This document shows positions 8,550 to 17,877 of a DNA stretch of 64,000 nucleotides, in pieces (within the stretch, counting starts at the first letter, position 1; every line of letters begins with the position of its first letter). Source of the stretch: Actinomycetes bacterium (lineage in GTDB: Bacteria > Actinomycetota > Coriobacteriia > Anaerosomatales > Anaerosomataceae). Location: NCBI GenBank assembly GCA_022839745.1, contig JALHJB010000005.1, forward strand, positions 65,665 to 129,664. The letters run 5' to 3'. The notes under the pieces were generated by a model. The model did no database searches. It worked only from the letters and a program-made list of their open reading frames with translations, and had not been told where the DNA came from. A program made the translations under genes and the position numbers.

Positions 8550-10211
8550 ATGCAGGAAACGGTCTGGCTCGACCTCGTCATCGTCGGCTCACTGATCGCG
8601 CTCGGCTATCTCGGCGCGCGGATCACGACCCGGCTGCATCTGCCATCGGTCACCGGCTTCCTGCTGGTAGGCATCGCCGCGGGTCCGCACGGGTTCGGTC
8701 TGCTCACCGCCGAGCTCATGCATACCATCGCGTTCGCGGAGCCCCTGGCTCTCGGGGTCATCGTGTTCCTCATCGGCGAGCAGCTCACACAGAAGATGCT
8801 GCGGCGGCATGACGGCTCGTTCTGGCTGGCGTCGGTCCTCAACATCGTGCTGCCCGGCGTGCTCGTAGCGCTCGTGCTGTGGTGGCTCGTGCCCGACCAG
8901 CCCGCGGTGGTGTGGCTGCTCGCCATCATCGCCGTTTCCGGCGCGCCGGCCACCATCATGGCGATCATCTCCGAGCTTGGGGCAAAGAGCCGGGCCTGCA
9001 ACCTGATGCTCGGGGCCTCAGCGCTCGACACGGTCTTCACGGTCGTGGCGTACTCGGTGGTGGCGCCCTTCCTCATGCTCTCGCTCAACATCCACGCCAC
9101 CGTTGGCGATGCCCTGCTCGACACGGCAGCCCAGGTGGGCGGCGGACTCGTGGTGGGGGTCCTCGGCGGGCTAGCGCTGGCACGGCTGCTCAAGCGCGTC
9201 TTCAAAGACGGCGAGTTGCTCGCGCTCGGCCTCGTCACCGTGCTGCTGGTGGTGGCTTCGGCCGAGGCGCTCGGCTTCTCCAGTCTGCTCGCGGCGCTCA
9301 CGGCCGGTATGGTTGTGGCCACGATCGAGGAGCGCCGGGGCGACCGCGAGCGGGTGTTCCGCTCGCTGCGGACGGTCGAGTATCCCGTGTACATCATCTT
9401 CTTCACGCTGGCGGGTGCGCATCTCGAGCTCGCGGCGGTGCTGGCCGCGGGCGGCCTCGCGATCGCGTACATCGCCGCCCGCAGCCTGGGCAAGTTCATG
9501 GCCGGCTTCGCCGGTGGCCTCGCTTCTCGCTACGCCGCTCGGCAGTCGGCCTGGATCGGCCTCGGCATGCTGCCGCAGGCCGGCGTGGCCGTGGGTCTCG
9601 GGCTTGCCGCCGCGCAGACCTTCCCCGAGGCGGGCGCCACCGTGAACGCGGTGGTCCTGGCCGTGATCGTGTTCTTCGAGGTCGTGGGGCCGGTGCTCAC
9701 CAAACGCGCGATCGCCTGCACGCTTGGACCCGAGCCTGCCGAGGCCCGAGAGACCGACGCTGCGTGCGCATCGCGCACGATCCTCATGCCCGTGAGCGCC
9801 GCGCTGCCTCCCGAGCGCCTTCTCAACACCATCGAAGCGGCAGGGTGCGACGCCGGGTGCCGGCCCACGATCGTGCTCGCCCATATCATGCCGCTCGAGC
9901 GCGCCCGCCGCTCCACCAACGCCCTCTCGGCCGCCGAGGCCCACCTCGCGGTGCTCGCGGAATCGGTTGTGGCCGAGGGCTATACGGTGGAGACGACCGT
10001 GCGGGCCGCCAGGACGCTCGACCGCGGTGTCGCCACGCTCGCTGCCGAGTACGACGCCGACCTTGTGGCGATGGGGGCGCCGCTGCGAGGGCCGCGCACG
10101 GGCCCCGGACTCTCTCCGCTGCGCAGCACGCAGCACCGTGTGCTGGACGCGCTCGATATCCCTGTGCTCATCGTGCCGATGCCCGGGGCACACGAGGGAG
10201 ACGCGCAGTAG
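8550..10211 (+). CDS. CPA2-type cation/proton antiporter with C-terminal UspA-like domain
   Basis: 553 residues. The first 400 carry about 12 membrane helices in the Na+/H+ exchanger (KefB/NapA-like) pattern, opening with LGYLGARITTRLHLPSVTGF and a PHGFGLL loop, and later MLPQAGVAVGLGLA. The last about 140 residues (from RTILMPVS) resemble a universal-stress-protein fold, with VAMGAPLRG in the position of the nucleotide-binding loop. The start at 8550 fits the first membrane helix. The gene is followed without a gap by a ClC channel and lies divergent to proVWX, so a role in pH, salt or osmotic balance is likely. Substrate ion is not determined. Confidence 0.85.
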   Translation: MQETVWLDLVIVGSLIALGYLGARITTRLHLPSVTGFLLVGIAAGPHGFGLLTAELMHTIAFAEPLALGVIVFLIGEQLTQKMLRRHDGSFWLASVLNIVLPGVLVALVLWWLVPDQPAVVWLLAIIAVSGAPATIMAIISELGAKSRACNLMLGASALDTVFTVVAYSVVAPFLMLSLNIHATVGDALLDTAAQVGGGLVVGVLGGLALARLLKRVFKDGELLALGLVTVLLVVASAEALGFSSLLAALTAGMVVATIEERRGDRERVFRSLRTVEYPVYIIFFTLAGAHLELAAVLAAGGLAIAYIAARSLGKFMAGFAGGLASRYAARQSAWIGLGMLPQAGVAVGLGLAAAQTFPEAGATVNAVVLAVIVFFEVVGPVLTKRAIACTLGPEPAEARETDAACASRTILMPVSAALPPERLLNTIEAAGCDAGCRPTIVLAHIMPLERARRSTNALSAAEAHLAVLAESVVAEGYTVETTVRAARTLDRGVATLAAEYDADLVAMGAPLRGPRTGPGLSPLRSTQHRVLDALDIPVLIVPMPGAHEGDAQ

Positions 10212-11984
10212 ATGAGCAGACCTGCATTCCGCGGTGAAGACATCATGAAGAGCACGCTCGAGGCGCTCAAGGCCCGCGCCTACCAGCTCCGCAGCTGGCG
10301 CCACCTCTACAAGTGGTCGGTCCTGGGCGGGCTCACCGGTGTGCTGGGAGGACTCGCGGCGGTGGCGTTCGTCTGGATGCTCGAAGCGATAAAGAGCGGT
10401 GTGGCGGCGGCTTCAGCGACCCTCCCCACGCCATGGCTGCTGCCGGTAGTGCCCGCACTCGGCGGCCTCGTGGTGGGGCTGTTGCGCGCGCGCTTCACCC
10501 CGGAGGCGTTCGAGAGCCCGGGCTCCACAGACCGGGCGATCGACGCGATCCACGACAGCGGCGGCCGCCTCCCGAAGCGTACCGCGCTCATGACCGCGAT
10601 CACCTCGGCCATCACGCTCGGCACCGGCGGCAGCGCCGGACGCGAGGGGCCCACGGTGCTGATCGGCGCCGGGATCGGCTCGCTCACCGCGCGTGTCGTG
10701 GCGCGGCTGGCCCTGCCGAGGCGGCTGCGGTTCACCTTCACCGAGGAAGACGTGCGCATACTCGCCATCTGCGGCATCGCCGCGGGCCTTGGCGCCGTGT
10801 TCCGGGCACCCATCGGGGCGGCGTTGTTCGCCGTTGGCGTGCTGTACATCTACGGGATGGAGTCCGACTTCCTCGCGCCCGCGCTCGTCAGCTCGCTCAC
10901 CTCGTTCGTGGTGTTCTCCCTGTTCCACGGCTTCGAGCCGATGTTCCGCGCGCCGTTCGTGTGGAACCTCGACGTGTTCGACATCGCGGTGGTGCTCGTG
11001 GTCGGCGTGCTGGCGAGCGTGGTAGGCATCGCGTACATCCGCGCCTTCTACACGCTGTTCGAACGCTTCCGTGCGTGGAGCACGCCCGTCTGGCTGAAGC
11101 CCGCTATCGGCGGGCTGGCCGTGGGTGTCATCGGGCTCGCGCTTCCGCAGGTCCTTGGCACGGGCCACGGCACGATCCAGGACATCATCGACTACCGTCT
11201 CGGCGCGGGCGTGCTCGCACTGCTCGTGCTCGCGAAGATCGTCGCGACATCGCTCACGATCGGTTCGGGCGGCGCCGGTGGTGACATGGCTCCCGCGCTC
11301 GTCATCGGCGCGGCCCTTGGCGGTCTCGTTGGCGCGGCCGTCGAGGCGCTCTTCCCGGGCAGTGCCTCCAACCCCGCGCTCTACGTGATCGCTGGCATGG
11401 GCGCCGTCTACACGTCGGTGGCCAAGGTCCCGCTCGCTACGGCGATCCTGCTCTGCGAGAGCACCCGCAACTACACGCTCATCGTGCCGCTCGTGATCGC
11501 CAACACCGCGGCCTCCCTTGCCTCCGGCAACCACACCATCTACAAGAGCCAGCATGCGAGCGCCACACGCGAACAGCAGGACGTGCTGCGCAAGGTCCCG
11601 GTGAGCCGGATCTGCACGGTGGACCCGGTCACGATCGCGGCCACGACCCCGGTGATCGAGCTGCTGCGCCTTGTGGGGGCCACGCGGCACCATGGCTTCC
11701 CGGTGCTCGGAGAAGACGGAGCTCTCGTGGGCGTGGCCAGCTGGAAGGACGCCCAGAAGGTGCCCCACGCCGAGCGCGAGACCACCACCGTGGCAGCAGT
11801 GATGAGCGCGCCCGCGATCACGGTCACGCCGATCGACCCTGCCCGACGGGCGCTCGACCTGATCGAGCAGCACCGGATCGGACGAGTGGTCGTGGTCGCG
11901 ACAAACGACCCGCTCCATGTTCTCGGCGTGGTCACCAAAGAGGACCTCATCAAGGCGTATGCCGGGATCGCGCCCTCGGACTGA
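10212..11984 (+). CDS. ClC-family chloride channel/antiporter with C-terminal CBS pair
   Basis: 590 residues. ClC selectivity-filter motifs are present: GSAGREGPTVLIGA (GREGP), and GSGGAGGDMAPALVIGAALGG. About 10-12 membrane helices span residues 30-430, followed by two CBS domains (about 460-585) that usually bind adenine nucleotides. The ATG directly follows the stop of the antiporter gene, suggesting translational coupling and joint ion handling. A second ATG 11 codons in is also possible. The residue that decides channel versus Cl-/H+ exchange was not resolved. Confidence 0.9.
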   Translation: MSRPAFRGEDIMKSTLEALKARAYQLRSWRHLYKWSVLGGLTGVLGGLAAVAFVWMLEAIKSGVAAASATLPTPWLLPVVPALGGLVVGLLRARFTPEAFESPGSTDRAIDAIHDSGGRLPKRTALMTAITSAITLGTGGSAGREGPTVLIGAGIGSLTARVVARLALPRRLRFTFTEEDVRILAICGIAAGLGAVFRAPIGAALFAVGVLYIYGMESDFLAPALVSSLTSFVVFSLFHGFEPMFRAPFVWNLDVFDIAVVLVVGVLASVVGIAYIRAFYTLFERFRAWSTPVWLKPAIGGLAVGVIGLALPQVLGTGHGTIQDIIDYRLGAGVLALLVLAKIVATSLTIGSGGAGGDMAPALVIGAALGGLVGAAVEALFPGSASNPALYVIAGMGAVYTSVAKVPLATAILLCESTRNYTLIVPLVIANTAASLASGNHTIYKSQHASATREQQDVLRKVPVSRICTVDPVTIAATTPVIELLRLVGATRHHGFPVLGEDGALVGVASWKDAQKVPHAERETTTVAAVMSAPAITVTPIDPARRALDLIEQHRIGRVVVVATNDPLHVLGVVTKEDLIKAYAGIAPSD

Positions 11985-11998
11985 CGCCTCGTGTGACC

Positions 11999-12017
11999 GG
12001 CGGCGGCAAACGCCGCC
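11999..12017 (+). terminator. Hairpin after the ClC gene
   Basis: A 7-bp GGCGGCG/CGCCGCC stem with loop GCAAA stands 15 bases past the ClC stop. No U-run follows, so it is a weak terminator call. Confidence 0.35.
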
Positions 12018-12062
12018 GCACCGTGCACGCGACATCATCGCGCACGCGCCAGCGCGTCCCGC

Positions 12063-12068
12063 TATAAT
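12063..12068 (+). promoter_or_regulatory. -10 element of tRNA-Ser(TGA)
   Basis: A perfect TATAAT lies 11 bases before the tRNA 5' end, the expected distance for a tRNA promoter. A -35 match is poor. Confidence 0.6.
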
Positions 12069-12078
12069 CCTCGTGCGC

Positions 12079-12166
12079 GGAGGGGTGGCAGAGTGGTTGA
12101 ATGCGACGGTCTTGAAAACCGTTGACCCGCAAGGGTTCGTGGGTTCGAATCCCACCCCCTCCGCCA
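12079..12166 (+). tRNA. tRNA-Ser (anticodon TGA)
   Basis: GGAGGGG pairs with CCCCTCC, followed by G and encoded CCA. The anticodon loop CTTGAAA contains TGA, and a long variable arm (GACCCGCAAGGGTTC) marks class II. The T-loop GGTTCGAATCC is canonical. Confidence 0.96.
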
Positions 12167-12261
12167 GAATCGCCACCCGGACACCGAAGCGTCCCGCACG
12201 CGGCCGCACACGCCGCACGCGGATGGCCCACGATGGCGGTGACGCACCCGCTTCGCCCTGC

Positions 12262-12267
12262 TACAAT
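12262..12267 (+). promoter_or_regulatory. -10 element of tRNA-Ser(GCT)
   Basis: TACAAT sits about 20 bases before the tRNA-Ser(GCT) 5' end and about 95 bases after the previous tRNA, suggesting a separate promoter for this tRNA. Confidence 0.45.
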
Positions 12268-12287
12268 GGGCGGCGCTTCTCTCAAGC

Positions 12288-12381
12288 GGAGAGTTGGCCG
12301 AGTCGGCTGAAGGCGCTCGCCTGCTAAGCGAGTAAGGGGCTAATAGCCCCTTCGAGGGTTCGAATCCCTCACTCTCCGCCA
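12288..12381 (+). tRNA. tRNA-Ser (anticodon GCT)
   Basis: GGAGAGT pairs with ACTCTCC, then G and encoded CCA. The anticodon loop CTGCTAA contains GCT. A long variable arm (AGGGGCTAATAGCCCCT) confirms a class II serine tRNA. Confidence 0.96.
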
Positions 12382-12429
12382 TTTGACATCTTCAGCGTGA
12401 GCATGCAGGATACTGAGGCTCACGCACAC

Positions 12430-12506
12430 GCGCCCTTAGCTCAGCCGGATAGAGCGTCTGACTACGAATCAGAAGGTCGCAGGTTCGAATCCTGCAGGGC
12501 GCGCCA
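12430..12506 (+). tRNA. tRNA-Arg (anticodon ACG)
   Basis: GCGCCCT pairs with AGGGCGC, then G and encoded CCA. The anticodon loop CTACGAA contains ACG, the substrate of TadA (gene at 3114-3581). The short variable arm and canonical T-loop are present. Confidence 0.96.
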
Positions 12507-12646
12507 CAGATTCCTCGAAGGCCTCGCACATCGTGCGGGGTCTTCTGCTGTTCAGGTCCACCGCGAATCCGGACGAACCGCACCCTCCCCCGGCGCGTCT
12601 TACGGGCAGTGTCACAGGTGCGGGCTCGCCCGCTTGAGGAGGAACC

Positions 12647-13360
12647 ATGAACCCGAAGACAGTGCTCGCGTTCGCCCTTGCCCTCGGCGTGCTCGCGCTC
12701 AGCGGCTGCACGACAAAGGTCGTGTCGGCCGACAGCACCGCATTGCCCACCGTCACGGCAAGCGGCCTGGGCACGACGACCGCCTCCCCCGACACGGCGG
12801 AGATGACCTTTGGCGCCACTGCCTATTCGGATGACTCCCGAAAGGCCCTGGAACAAGCCTCAAAGCTGAGCGCCGCCATCAACGCCGCAGTGAAGGACGC
12901 TGGCGTGGCCGAGGAAGACATCCAGACCGCCAACGTGAGCGTGTATCCCGAGTACTCATACGAGGGAGACAAGCCGAGGGTGACCGGCTACCGAGCCACC
13001 GTCTCCGTGCGCGCGAAGATCCGCGACATGGCGAGCATCGGCGATGTGATCGGCGCGGCAAGCGCGGCCGGCGCCAACGAGATCAACGGCCCCGCGTTCA
13101 CGCTCACCGACGATGAGGAGAAGCGCGGGGAAGCCATCGAGCTGGCGGTCGCCGACGCGCGTGTCCGCGCTGAGTCGATGGCCAAGGCGGCGGGCAAGAA
13201 GGTCGGCGACGTGCTCAGCATCAGCGAGGCCGGTGTGAACGTGCCCGTGCTGTACGACAGCGCACGGAAGTTCGCCGCGGGAGAGGCACTCACCGTGCCG
13301 ATCGAGACCGGCGAGCTGGAAGTCACCGCCAACGTCACCGTGGTGTTCGAACTCGAGTAA
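12647..13360 (+). CDS. SIMPL-domain (DUF541) lipoprotein
   Basis: 237 residues. The signal peptide ends in the lipobox ALSGC, then a single SIMPL/DUF541 domain covers the rest. Family features include ITASG-like opening VTASGLGTTTASPDTAEM, EEDIQTANVSVYPEYSYE, and EAIELAVADARVRAESMAKAAG. The protein is exported and lipid-anchored. The family is periplasmic/extracytoplasmic with poorly defined function, sometimes linked to oxidative stress. ATG follows GAGGAGGAACC. The gene stands alone between the tRNA cluster and a terminator. Confidence 0.88.
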   Translation: MNPKTVLAFALALGVLALSGCTTKVVSADSTALPTVTASGLGTTTASPDTAEMTFGATAYSDDSRKALEQASKLSAAINAAVKDAGVAEEDIQTANVSVYPEYSYEGDKPRVTGYRATVSVRAKIRDMASIGDVIGAASAAGANEINGPAFTLTDDEEKRGEAIELAVADARVRAESMAKAAGKKVGDVLSISEAGVNVPVLYDSARKFAAGEALTVPIETGELEVTANVTVVFELE

Positions 13361-13411
13361 GATGCACGTGGGAGCACGCCCATAGCATCACACATCACAC
13401 CAGCGCCACAT

Positions 13412-13437
13412 GGGCGGCCCCACGGGGTCGCCCTTTT
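13412..13437 (+). terminator. Rho-independent terminator after the SIMPL gene
   Basis: A GC-rich stem (13412-13420 with 13425-13433, one G-T pair) with loop CACG is followed by TTTT, a canonical intrinsic terminator. Confidence 0.8.
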
Positions 13438-13470
13438 GTCGTGCACGGCGACGTGCGATGGAGAGTGACG

Positions 13471-15174
13471 ATGGATCAGTACGAGAGCCGGCGGAGAGGC
13501 TCTAAGAAGACCTTCCATGGCAAGTACCGCACCATCGAACCGGCGCGCTCCGTGGCGAACCGGGGCGCCCGCGGCGTCGCTCGACCAAGGCGAGGCCGCG
13601 AGCAGTACGTATCACGCCGCCTCCATGCGCTACGCGGCGGCCGCGGCAGGCGACGCCCACCCTCGGCGGACCGCAAACGCGTCATCGCGATCCTCGTGCT
13701 GGCGGTGGTCGCCGCAATCGCGCTGGGCGCCTTCATCCTTACCCGCCCCGCGCGTCTCGAGGTGACCGCAACCCCGCCTGACGCGATGATCCTCTTCAAC
13801 GGCTCGGTGGCCGCCACCGGAACGCTCGAGATCGAAGACCTGGAACCGGGCTCGTTTCCAATCGTGATCGAGCGTCAGGGCTACGAGTCTGTGACGGCCG
13901 ATGTGGAGCTCAAGCGCGGTCGGCGCACCCGGCTCGACTATGCCCTCAAGGCGCTGCCCCAGGACATCTCGATCATCACGCACCCCGCAGGCGCGGCGAT
14001 ACGCCTCACAAGCGGTGACGAAGTCGGGTACGACGGTCCCTCCCCCGCGATGACGCAGGTGCCGAGCGGGCAGTACACGCTCACGATCGAGATGGACGGC
14101 TACAACACCTTCACCGCCGAGCTCAGCATCGATTCGTCGGCGACCCTCGAGTACTACCTGGATCCCGAGGGTCAGGTGCTCCACGGGCTCGGCCTGATCA
14201 CCACGCTCGGCGCACCCAAGGGCGTCTCTGTCACACACGACGGTGGAGAGGCGTGGACCAGCATCCTGAACGGACCGCCGTCCATCCAGATCTTCGACCC
14301 TCGCACGGGCAAGCTCCTGGGCGGCGTGGACATCGGCGAGCACGGCGCGGTCGAGGTGATCTTCAACAAGGCCGGAACACTGGCGTATACCTCGCAGATG
14401 GAGACGGCCAAGTGCTTTGAGATCGACGTGAAGACGCGGCAGGTGCTCCGGGAGTTCGATACCGGCAGCGCGTGGACGAAGTGGGTGGAGCTCTCGCCCG
14501 ACGAGAAGACCCTCTACGCGTCGAACTGGTCGGGAGACGACGTCTCGATCATCGACCTCGCCACCGGCGACCTGGTGAAGCGCATCGGCGTGTCCAACAC
14601 GCCTCGAGGCATGTACGCCACAGACGACGGCAGCTCGCTGTACGTGGGCGGATTCGATTCGGGCGACCTCGAACGCATCGATCTGGCCACTGGAGAAGTC
14701 ACCACGCTCTTCAGGGACGGCGGAGCGCTTCGACACATCGTTGCCGATGAGCGCACGGGACGGCTGTTCATCTCCGACATGGCGAAAGACCTCGTGTGGG
14801 TGCACGACATGAAGACCGGCACCACGAGCAAGTTCGTGGATGTGGACGCCAAACCCAACACGATCGACCTCACACCCGACGGGCGGATGCTGTTCGTGAG
14901 CTGCCGGGGCGAGAACAACGCGAAGAGCTACTATCTTCCCGGCCCCGAGTGGGGGTCGATCCTCGTGTTCGACACCGCCACCGGCGAACCGCTCGACGCG
15001 CTGATCGCCGGGAACCAGCCCACAGCACTCGACGTGAGTGACGACGGCAGACTGCTCATCTTCAGCGACTTCCTCGACAACCGGCTGCGCGTGTATGAGA
15101 TACCGCCCTACGAGACGTTCGCCCGGGCCGGTGGCGGCAGATACGACGCCCACTTCGCCGAGATCGACAAGTAA
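13471..15174 (+). CDS. Membrane-anchored PEGA-domain protein with YncE-like beta-propeller
   Basis: 567 residues. A very Arg-rich cytoplasmic N-terminus (about 1-65) is followed by one membrane helix (VIAILVLAVVAAIALGAFIL, about 70-90). Outside come two PEGA-type modules (about 95-165 and 170-240; 'FPIVIERQGYESVTADVEL' and 'YTLTIEMDGYNTFTAELSI'). A seven-bladed-looking propeller follows (about 250-560), with repeated IDLATGDLVKRI and IDLATGEVTTL units. PEGA modules bind or decorate envelope surfaces in other proteins; the propeller suggests a binding or scaffold role at the cell wall. ATG at 13471 follows GGAGAG. Function is unknown. Confidence 0.8.
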   Translation: MDQYESRRRGSKKTFHGKYRTIEPARSVANRGARGVARPRRGREQYVSRRLHALRGGRGRRRPPSADRKRVIAILVLAVVAAIALGAFILTRPARLEVTATPPDAMILFNGSVAATGTLEIEDLEPGSFPIVIERQGYESVTADVELKRGRRTRLDYALKALPQDISIITHPAGAAIRLTSGDEVGYDGPSPAMTQVPSGQYTLTIEMDGYNTFTAELSIDSSATLEYYLDPEGQVLHGLGLITTLGAPKGVSVTHDGGEAWTSILNGPPSIQIFDPRTGKLLGGVDIGEHGAVEVIFNKAGTLAYTSQMETAKCFEIDVKTRQVLREFDTGSAWTKWVELSPDEKTLYASNWSGDDVSIIDLATGDLVKRIGVSNTPRGMYATDDGSSLYVGGFDSGDLERIDLATGEVTTLFRDGGALRHIVADERTGRLFISDMAKDLVWVHDMKTGTTSKFVDVDAKPNTIDLTPDGRMLFVSCRGENNAKSYYLPGPEWGSILVFDTATGEPLDALIAGNQPTALDVSDDGRLLIFSDFLDNRLRVYEIPPYETFARAGGGRYDAHFAEIDK

Positions 15175-15344
15175 CCGAGGCGCGTTGTGACATGTGACGC
15201 CGCTCACACTTCGTATCGCACCGCTCGGCTCAAAGGTTCAGTTCGTTAGCAGGTAACGGTATTCCGCGCACGAACCTACTGGTATCATTCACCGATGATT
15301 CCGGCGCGGGGGGACGCGCCGGGCCGGAAACCACGGGGGAATCG

Positions 15345-15914
15345 ATGTCCATCACACGCCGGACAGACTACGCCGTCCGCATCATGTATGAACTCGCACA
15401 ACTCCCGCACGGGGCTTCACTGTCGCTTCGGGACGTCTGCTCTCTCGCCGACATACCCGAGAGCTTCGGGGCGACGATCGCCACATTCCTGGCCGAGGCG
15501 GCCCTGGTCAGTGCGAGCGGATACAACAACAAGCTGCTGTCGCTCGCGCGGCCTGCCGAGCAGATCAACATGGCTGAGATCATCTACGCCTGCGAACCGG
15601 AGTTCTCGCTCTCGGAGTGCGCACGGAACCCCGATGTCTGTGACCGATCGATACGATGCGGCGTCCAGACGATGTGGGAGGAGCTGGACGCCATCGTGGT
15701 CGACCACTTGACGTCGGTCACGCTCGCCAGAGTGGCGCGAGGAACGCGATCGAACGGCTTGACGATGCCGTACCGCGAGCAGGGTCCCGCCTCAGATCGC
15801 CGTCCCGTGGACCGACGAGAAGGTCAGGCGCTGACCGACAGGATCGTGCTGCCGTCTGCGGCAACCTCCACCAGCACCGGATCGAGCCCGTCGGCGATGA
15901 ACGCGAAGCGGTAG
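15345..15914 (+). CDS. Rrf2 family transcriptional regulator with Cys cluster
   Basis: 189 residues. The N-terminal winged helix (1-80) matches Rrf2: TRRTDYAVRIMYELA, then SLRDVCSLADIPESF. Three Cys residues spaced as CARNPDVCDRSIRC (about 91-105), where IscR/NsrR-type Rrf2 proteins hold an Fe-S cluster, suggest it senses iron-sulfur status, NO or redox. The last about 50 residues look non-native in composition and overlap the convergent lipoprotein gene by 91 bases, so the frame may simply run on to a late stop. Target genes are unknown; the SUF pair at 34.7 kb would be a reasonable candidate. Confidence 0.85.
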   Translation: MSITRRTDYAVRIMYELAQLPHGASLSLRDVCSLADIPESFGATIATFLAEAALVSASGYNNKLLSLARPAEQINMAEIIYACEPEFSLSECARNPDVCDRSIRCGVQTMWEELDAIVVDHLTSVTLARVARGTRSNGLTMPYREQGPASDRRPVDRREGQALTDRIVLPSAATSTSTGSSPSAMNAKR

Positions 15915-16435
15915 CCGCCTGCGCCGAGCGTGAAGCCTCCGTCAGGGAACGCGTCCCGCATCATCTCGTCAACAGCGGCGACCGCGCTGACCTCGCCCTC
16001 GCTGCGCGGCTCGACACGCTCGCCCTCCATATCATCCACGGGCTGCCAGATGATCGACCCGCTGTCGAACGCCCGGCCGTAGCCGTAGATGTTGTGAGCG
16101 ATGCCATCGGCCCGCACTTCGAACAGCGCGCCCTGCCCGTCGAGCTCCACACGCACGAGGTATGCGATGAGACGTCGATCCGCCTTGAGCGCCTCGCGGT
16201 CCTCGGCGGTGAACTTCGCGGCAGGCAAGGCGTCTATCGCTGCGATGGCGGCCTCTGCTGCGGCGCGCTCACCAGCACCGTCCTCCGGCATGGCGTCGAA
16301 ACCCTCGAGCGACACCGGGGTCGCAGGGGCAGCGACAGGTGTCTCATCAGGCAGTGGTTCGGCTTCGGATCCGCACCCGGTCGGCAGCGCAAGGAGGAAG
16401 GCGATGACCGCAACCGCCGCTACGATGCGCTTCAT
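15824..16435 (-). CDS. Hypothetical lipoprotein
   Basis: 203 residues with a signal peptide and lipobox (ALPTGC). The mature part starts with a Pro/Ala/Glu-rich linker and ends in a domain containing [17 protein letters not shown] and a C-terminal beta segment. It is redox-poor (no further Cys). Its ATG overlaps the serS stop as ATGA, so it is cotranslated with seryl-tRNA synthetase, although no functional link is obvious. Family not recognised. Confidence 0.65.
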   Translation of the reverse strand: MKRIVAAVAVIAFLLALPTGCGSEAEPLPDETPVAAPATPVSLEGFDAMPEDGAGERAAAEAAIAAIDALPAAKFTAEDREALKADRRLIAYLVRVELDGQGALFEVRADGIAHNIYGYGRAFDSGSIIWQPVDDMEGERVEPRSEGEVSAVAAVDEMMRDAFPDGGFTLGAGGYRFAFIADGLDPVLVEVAADGSTILSVSA

Positions 16436-17718
16436 CGGACGTCCTTCCGGATGATCTCCTGGCCACCCATGTACGGCCGGAGCACCTCCGGGACCACCAC
16501 GGAACCGTCCGCCTGCTGGTAGTTCTCCAGCACGGCAACGAGCGTGCGGCCCACGGCGAGTCCGCTGCCGTTCAGGGTGTGCACAAACCGCGAGCCCTTG
16601 AACTCGCCGGGGGAGCGATACTTGATGCTCGCCCGGCGCGCCTGGAAGTCCCAGCAGTTCGAACAGCTCGAGATCTCCTTGTAGCCATCGTACGACGGCA
16701 GCCATACCTCGATGTCGTAGGTCTTGGCCGCGCCGAAGCCCATGTCGCCGGTGCAGAGCACGATCGTGCGATAGGCAAGGCCCAGTCGCTGCAGGATGTG
16801 CTCGGCGTCGGCCACCATGCCCTCGAGCGCGTCCATGCTCTCCTCGGGCCGGGCGAACTTCACGAGCTCGACCTTGTCGAACTGGTGGACCCTGATCATC
16901 CCGCGCGTGTCGCGGCCGGCGGCGCCGGCCTCCTCGCGGAAGCACGGGGTGTACGCAACGTACCGGAGCGGCAGGTCGTCCGCCTCAAGAACCTCGTCAC
17001 GATGCAGGTTCGTGAGCTGCACCTCGGCGGTGGGGATCAGGTAGAGGCCCTCATCGGTGTGGAACAGATCGTCGGCGAACTTGGGCAGCTGCCCTGTGCC
17101 GAGCAGTGTCTCGCTGTTTGCCATGGCGGGCACCGACCACTCGCGGTAGCCGCGGGCTCCATGGGTGTCGAGCATGAAGTTGATGAGCGCCCGGTTCAGG
17201 CGGGCCCCGTCGCGGCCGAGCACCACGAAGCGGCTCTTGGCGAGCTTCACGCCACGCTCGAAATCGATCACGCCAAGCTCCGGACCCAGGTCCCAGTGCG
17301 CTACCGGTTCGAACCCGAACGCCGGCGGCATGCCCCAGCGGCGCACCTCGACGTTGTCGTTCTCGTCGGCTCCCGCGGGTACGCTCTCGTGAGGGATGTT
17401 GGGGATCGTCAACAGCATCTCACGGACCTCGGCGTCCACCGCGGTGCGCCGCTCATCGAGCGCGGCTATCTCGTCGTTGATGACGCGGACCTGCTCCTTG
17501 GCAGCCTCGGCTTCGTCGCGCTGACCCGCCTTCATGAGCTCCCCGATGCGCTTGGAGGCCTCGTTGCGCCGCGCCTGCCGGCTCTCTACCTCGCCGATAA
17601 GGCGCCGACGCTCGTCATCCAGCGCCACGAAGCGGTCGAAGTCCCAGCCGACAGCGCGGGCGCCCATGGCTGCACGGATTGTGTCCAGGTTGTCGCGAAG
17701 ATAGCGGCCGTCGAGCAT
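16432..17718 (-). CDS. serS: Seryl-tRNA synthetase
   Basis: 428 residues, normal length. It charges tRNA-Ser; three serine tRNAs are encoded within 18 kb. The N-terminal long coiled-coil arm (about 30-100, [20 protein letters not shown] onward) is present, followed by class II motifs: motif 2 [21 protein letters not shown] and motif 3 [18 protein letters not shown]. The ATG at 17718 (MLDGRY, the usual serS start) has GGAGG upstream. A -10-like TATACT lies about 85 bases upstream on the minus strand. Confidence 0.97.
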   Translation of the reverse strand: MLDGRYLRDNLDTIRAAMGARAVGWDFDRFVALDDERRRLIGEVESRQARRNEASKRIGELMKAGQRDEAEAAKEQVRVINDEIAALDERRTAVDAEVREMLLTIPNIPHESVPAGADENDNVEVRRWGMPPAFGFEPVAHWDLGPELGVIDFERGVKLAKSRFVVLGRDGARLNRALINFMLDTHGARGYREWSVPAMANSETLLGTGQLPKFADDLFHTDEGLYLIPTAEVQLTNLHRDEVLEADDLPLRYVAYTPCFREEAGAAGRDTRGMIRVHQFDKVELVKFARPEESMDALEGMVADAEHILQRLGLAYRTIVLCTGDMGFGAAKTYDIEVWLPSYDGYKEISSCSNCWDFQARRASIKYRSPGEFKGSRFVHTLNGSGLAVGRTLVAVLENYQQADGSVVVPEVLRPYMGGQEIIRKDVR

Positions 17719-17802
17719 CGGAACCTCCGGTTGTTGAGGGCGCGTCACCCCGGCTGATGAACCACGCGTCGTACGGCGGTCTCGGTATGAGCACCAGCTA
17801 CA

Positions 17803-17808
17803 AGTATA
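17803..17808 (-). promoter_or_regulatory. -10 element for serS
   Basis: TATACT on the minus strand lies about 85 bases before the serS start, within the gap that follows the GNAT gene. No good -35 is seen. Confidence 0.35.
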
Positions 17809-17877
17809 GCCGAGCGGACACAGGACCCGATGCCGCTCCGTGGCCTCGCCATGGCGCCGGGGTGCCGCGGCCGCGGA

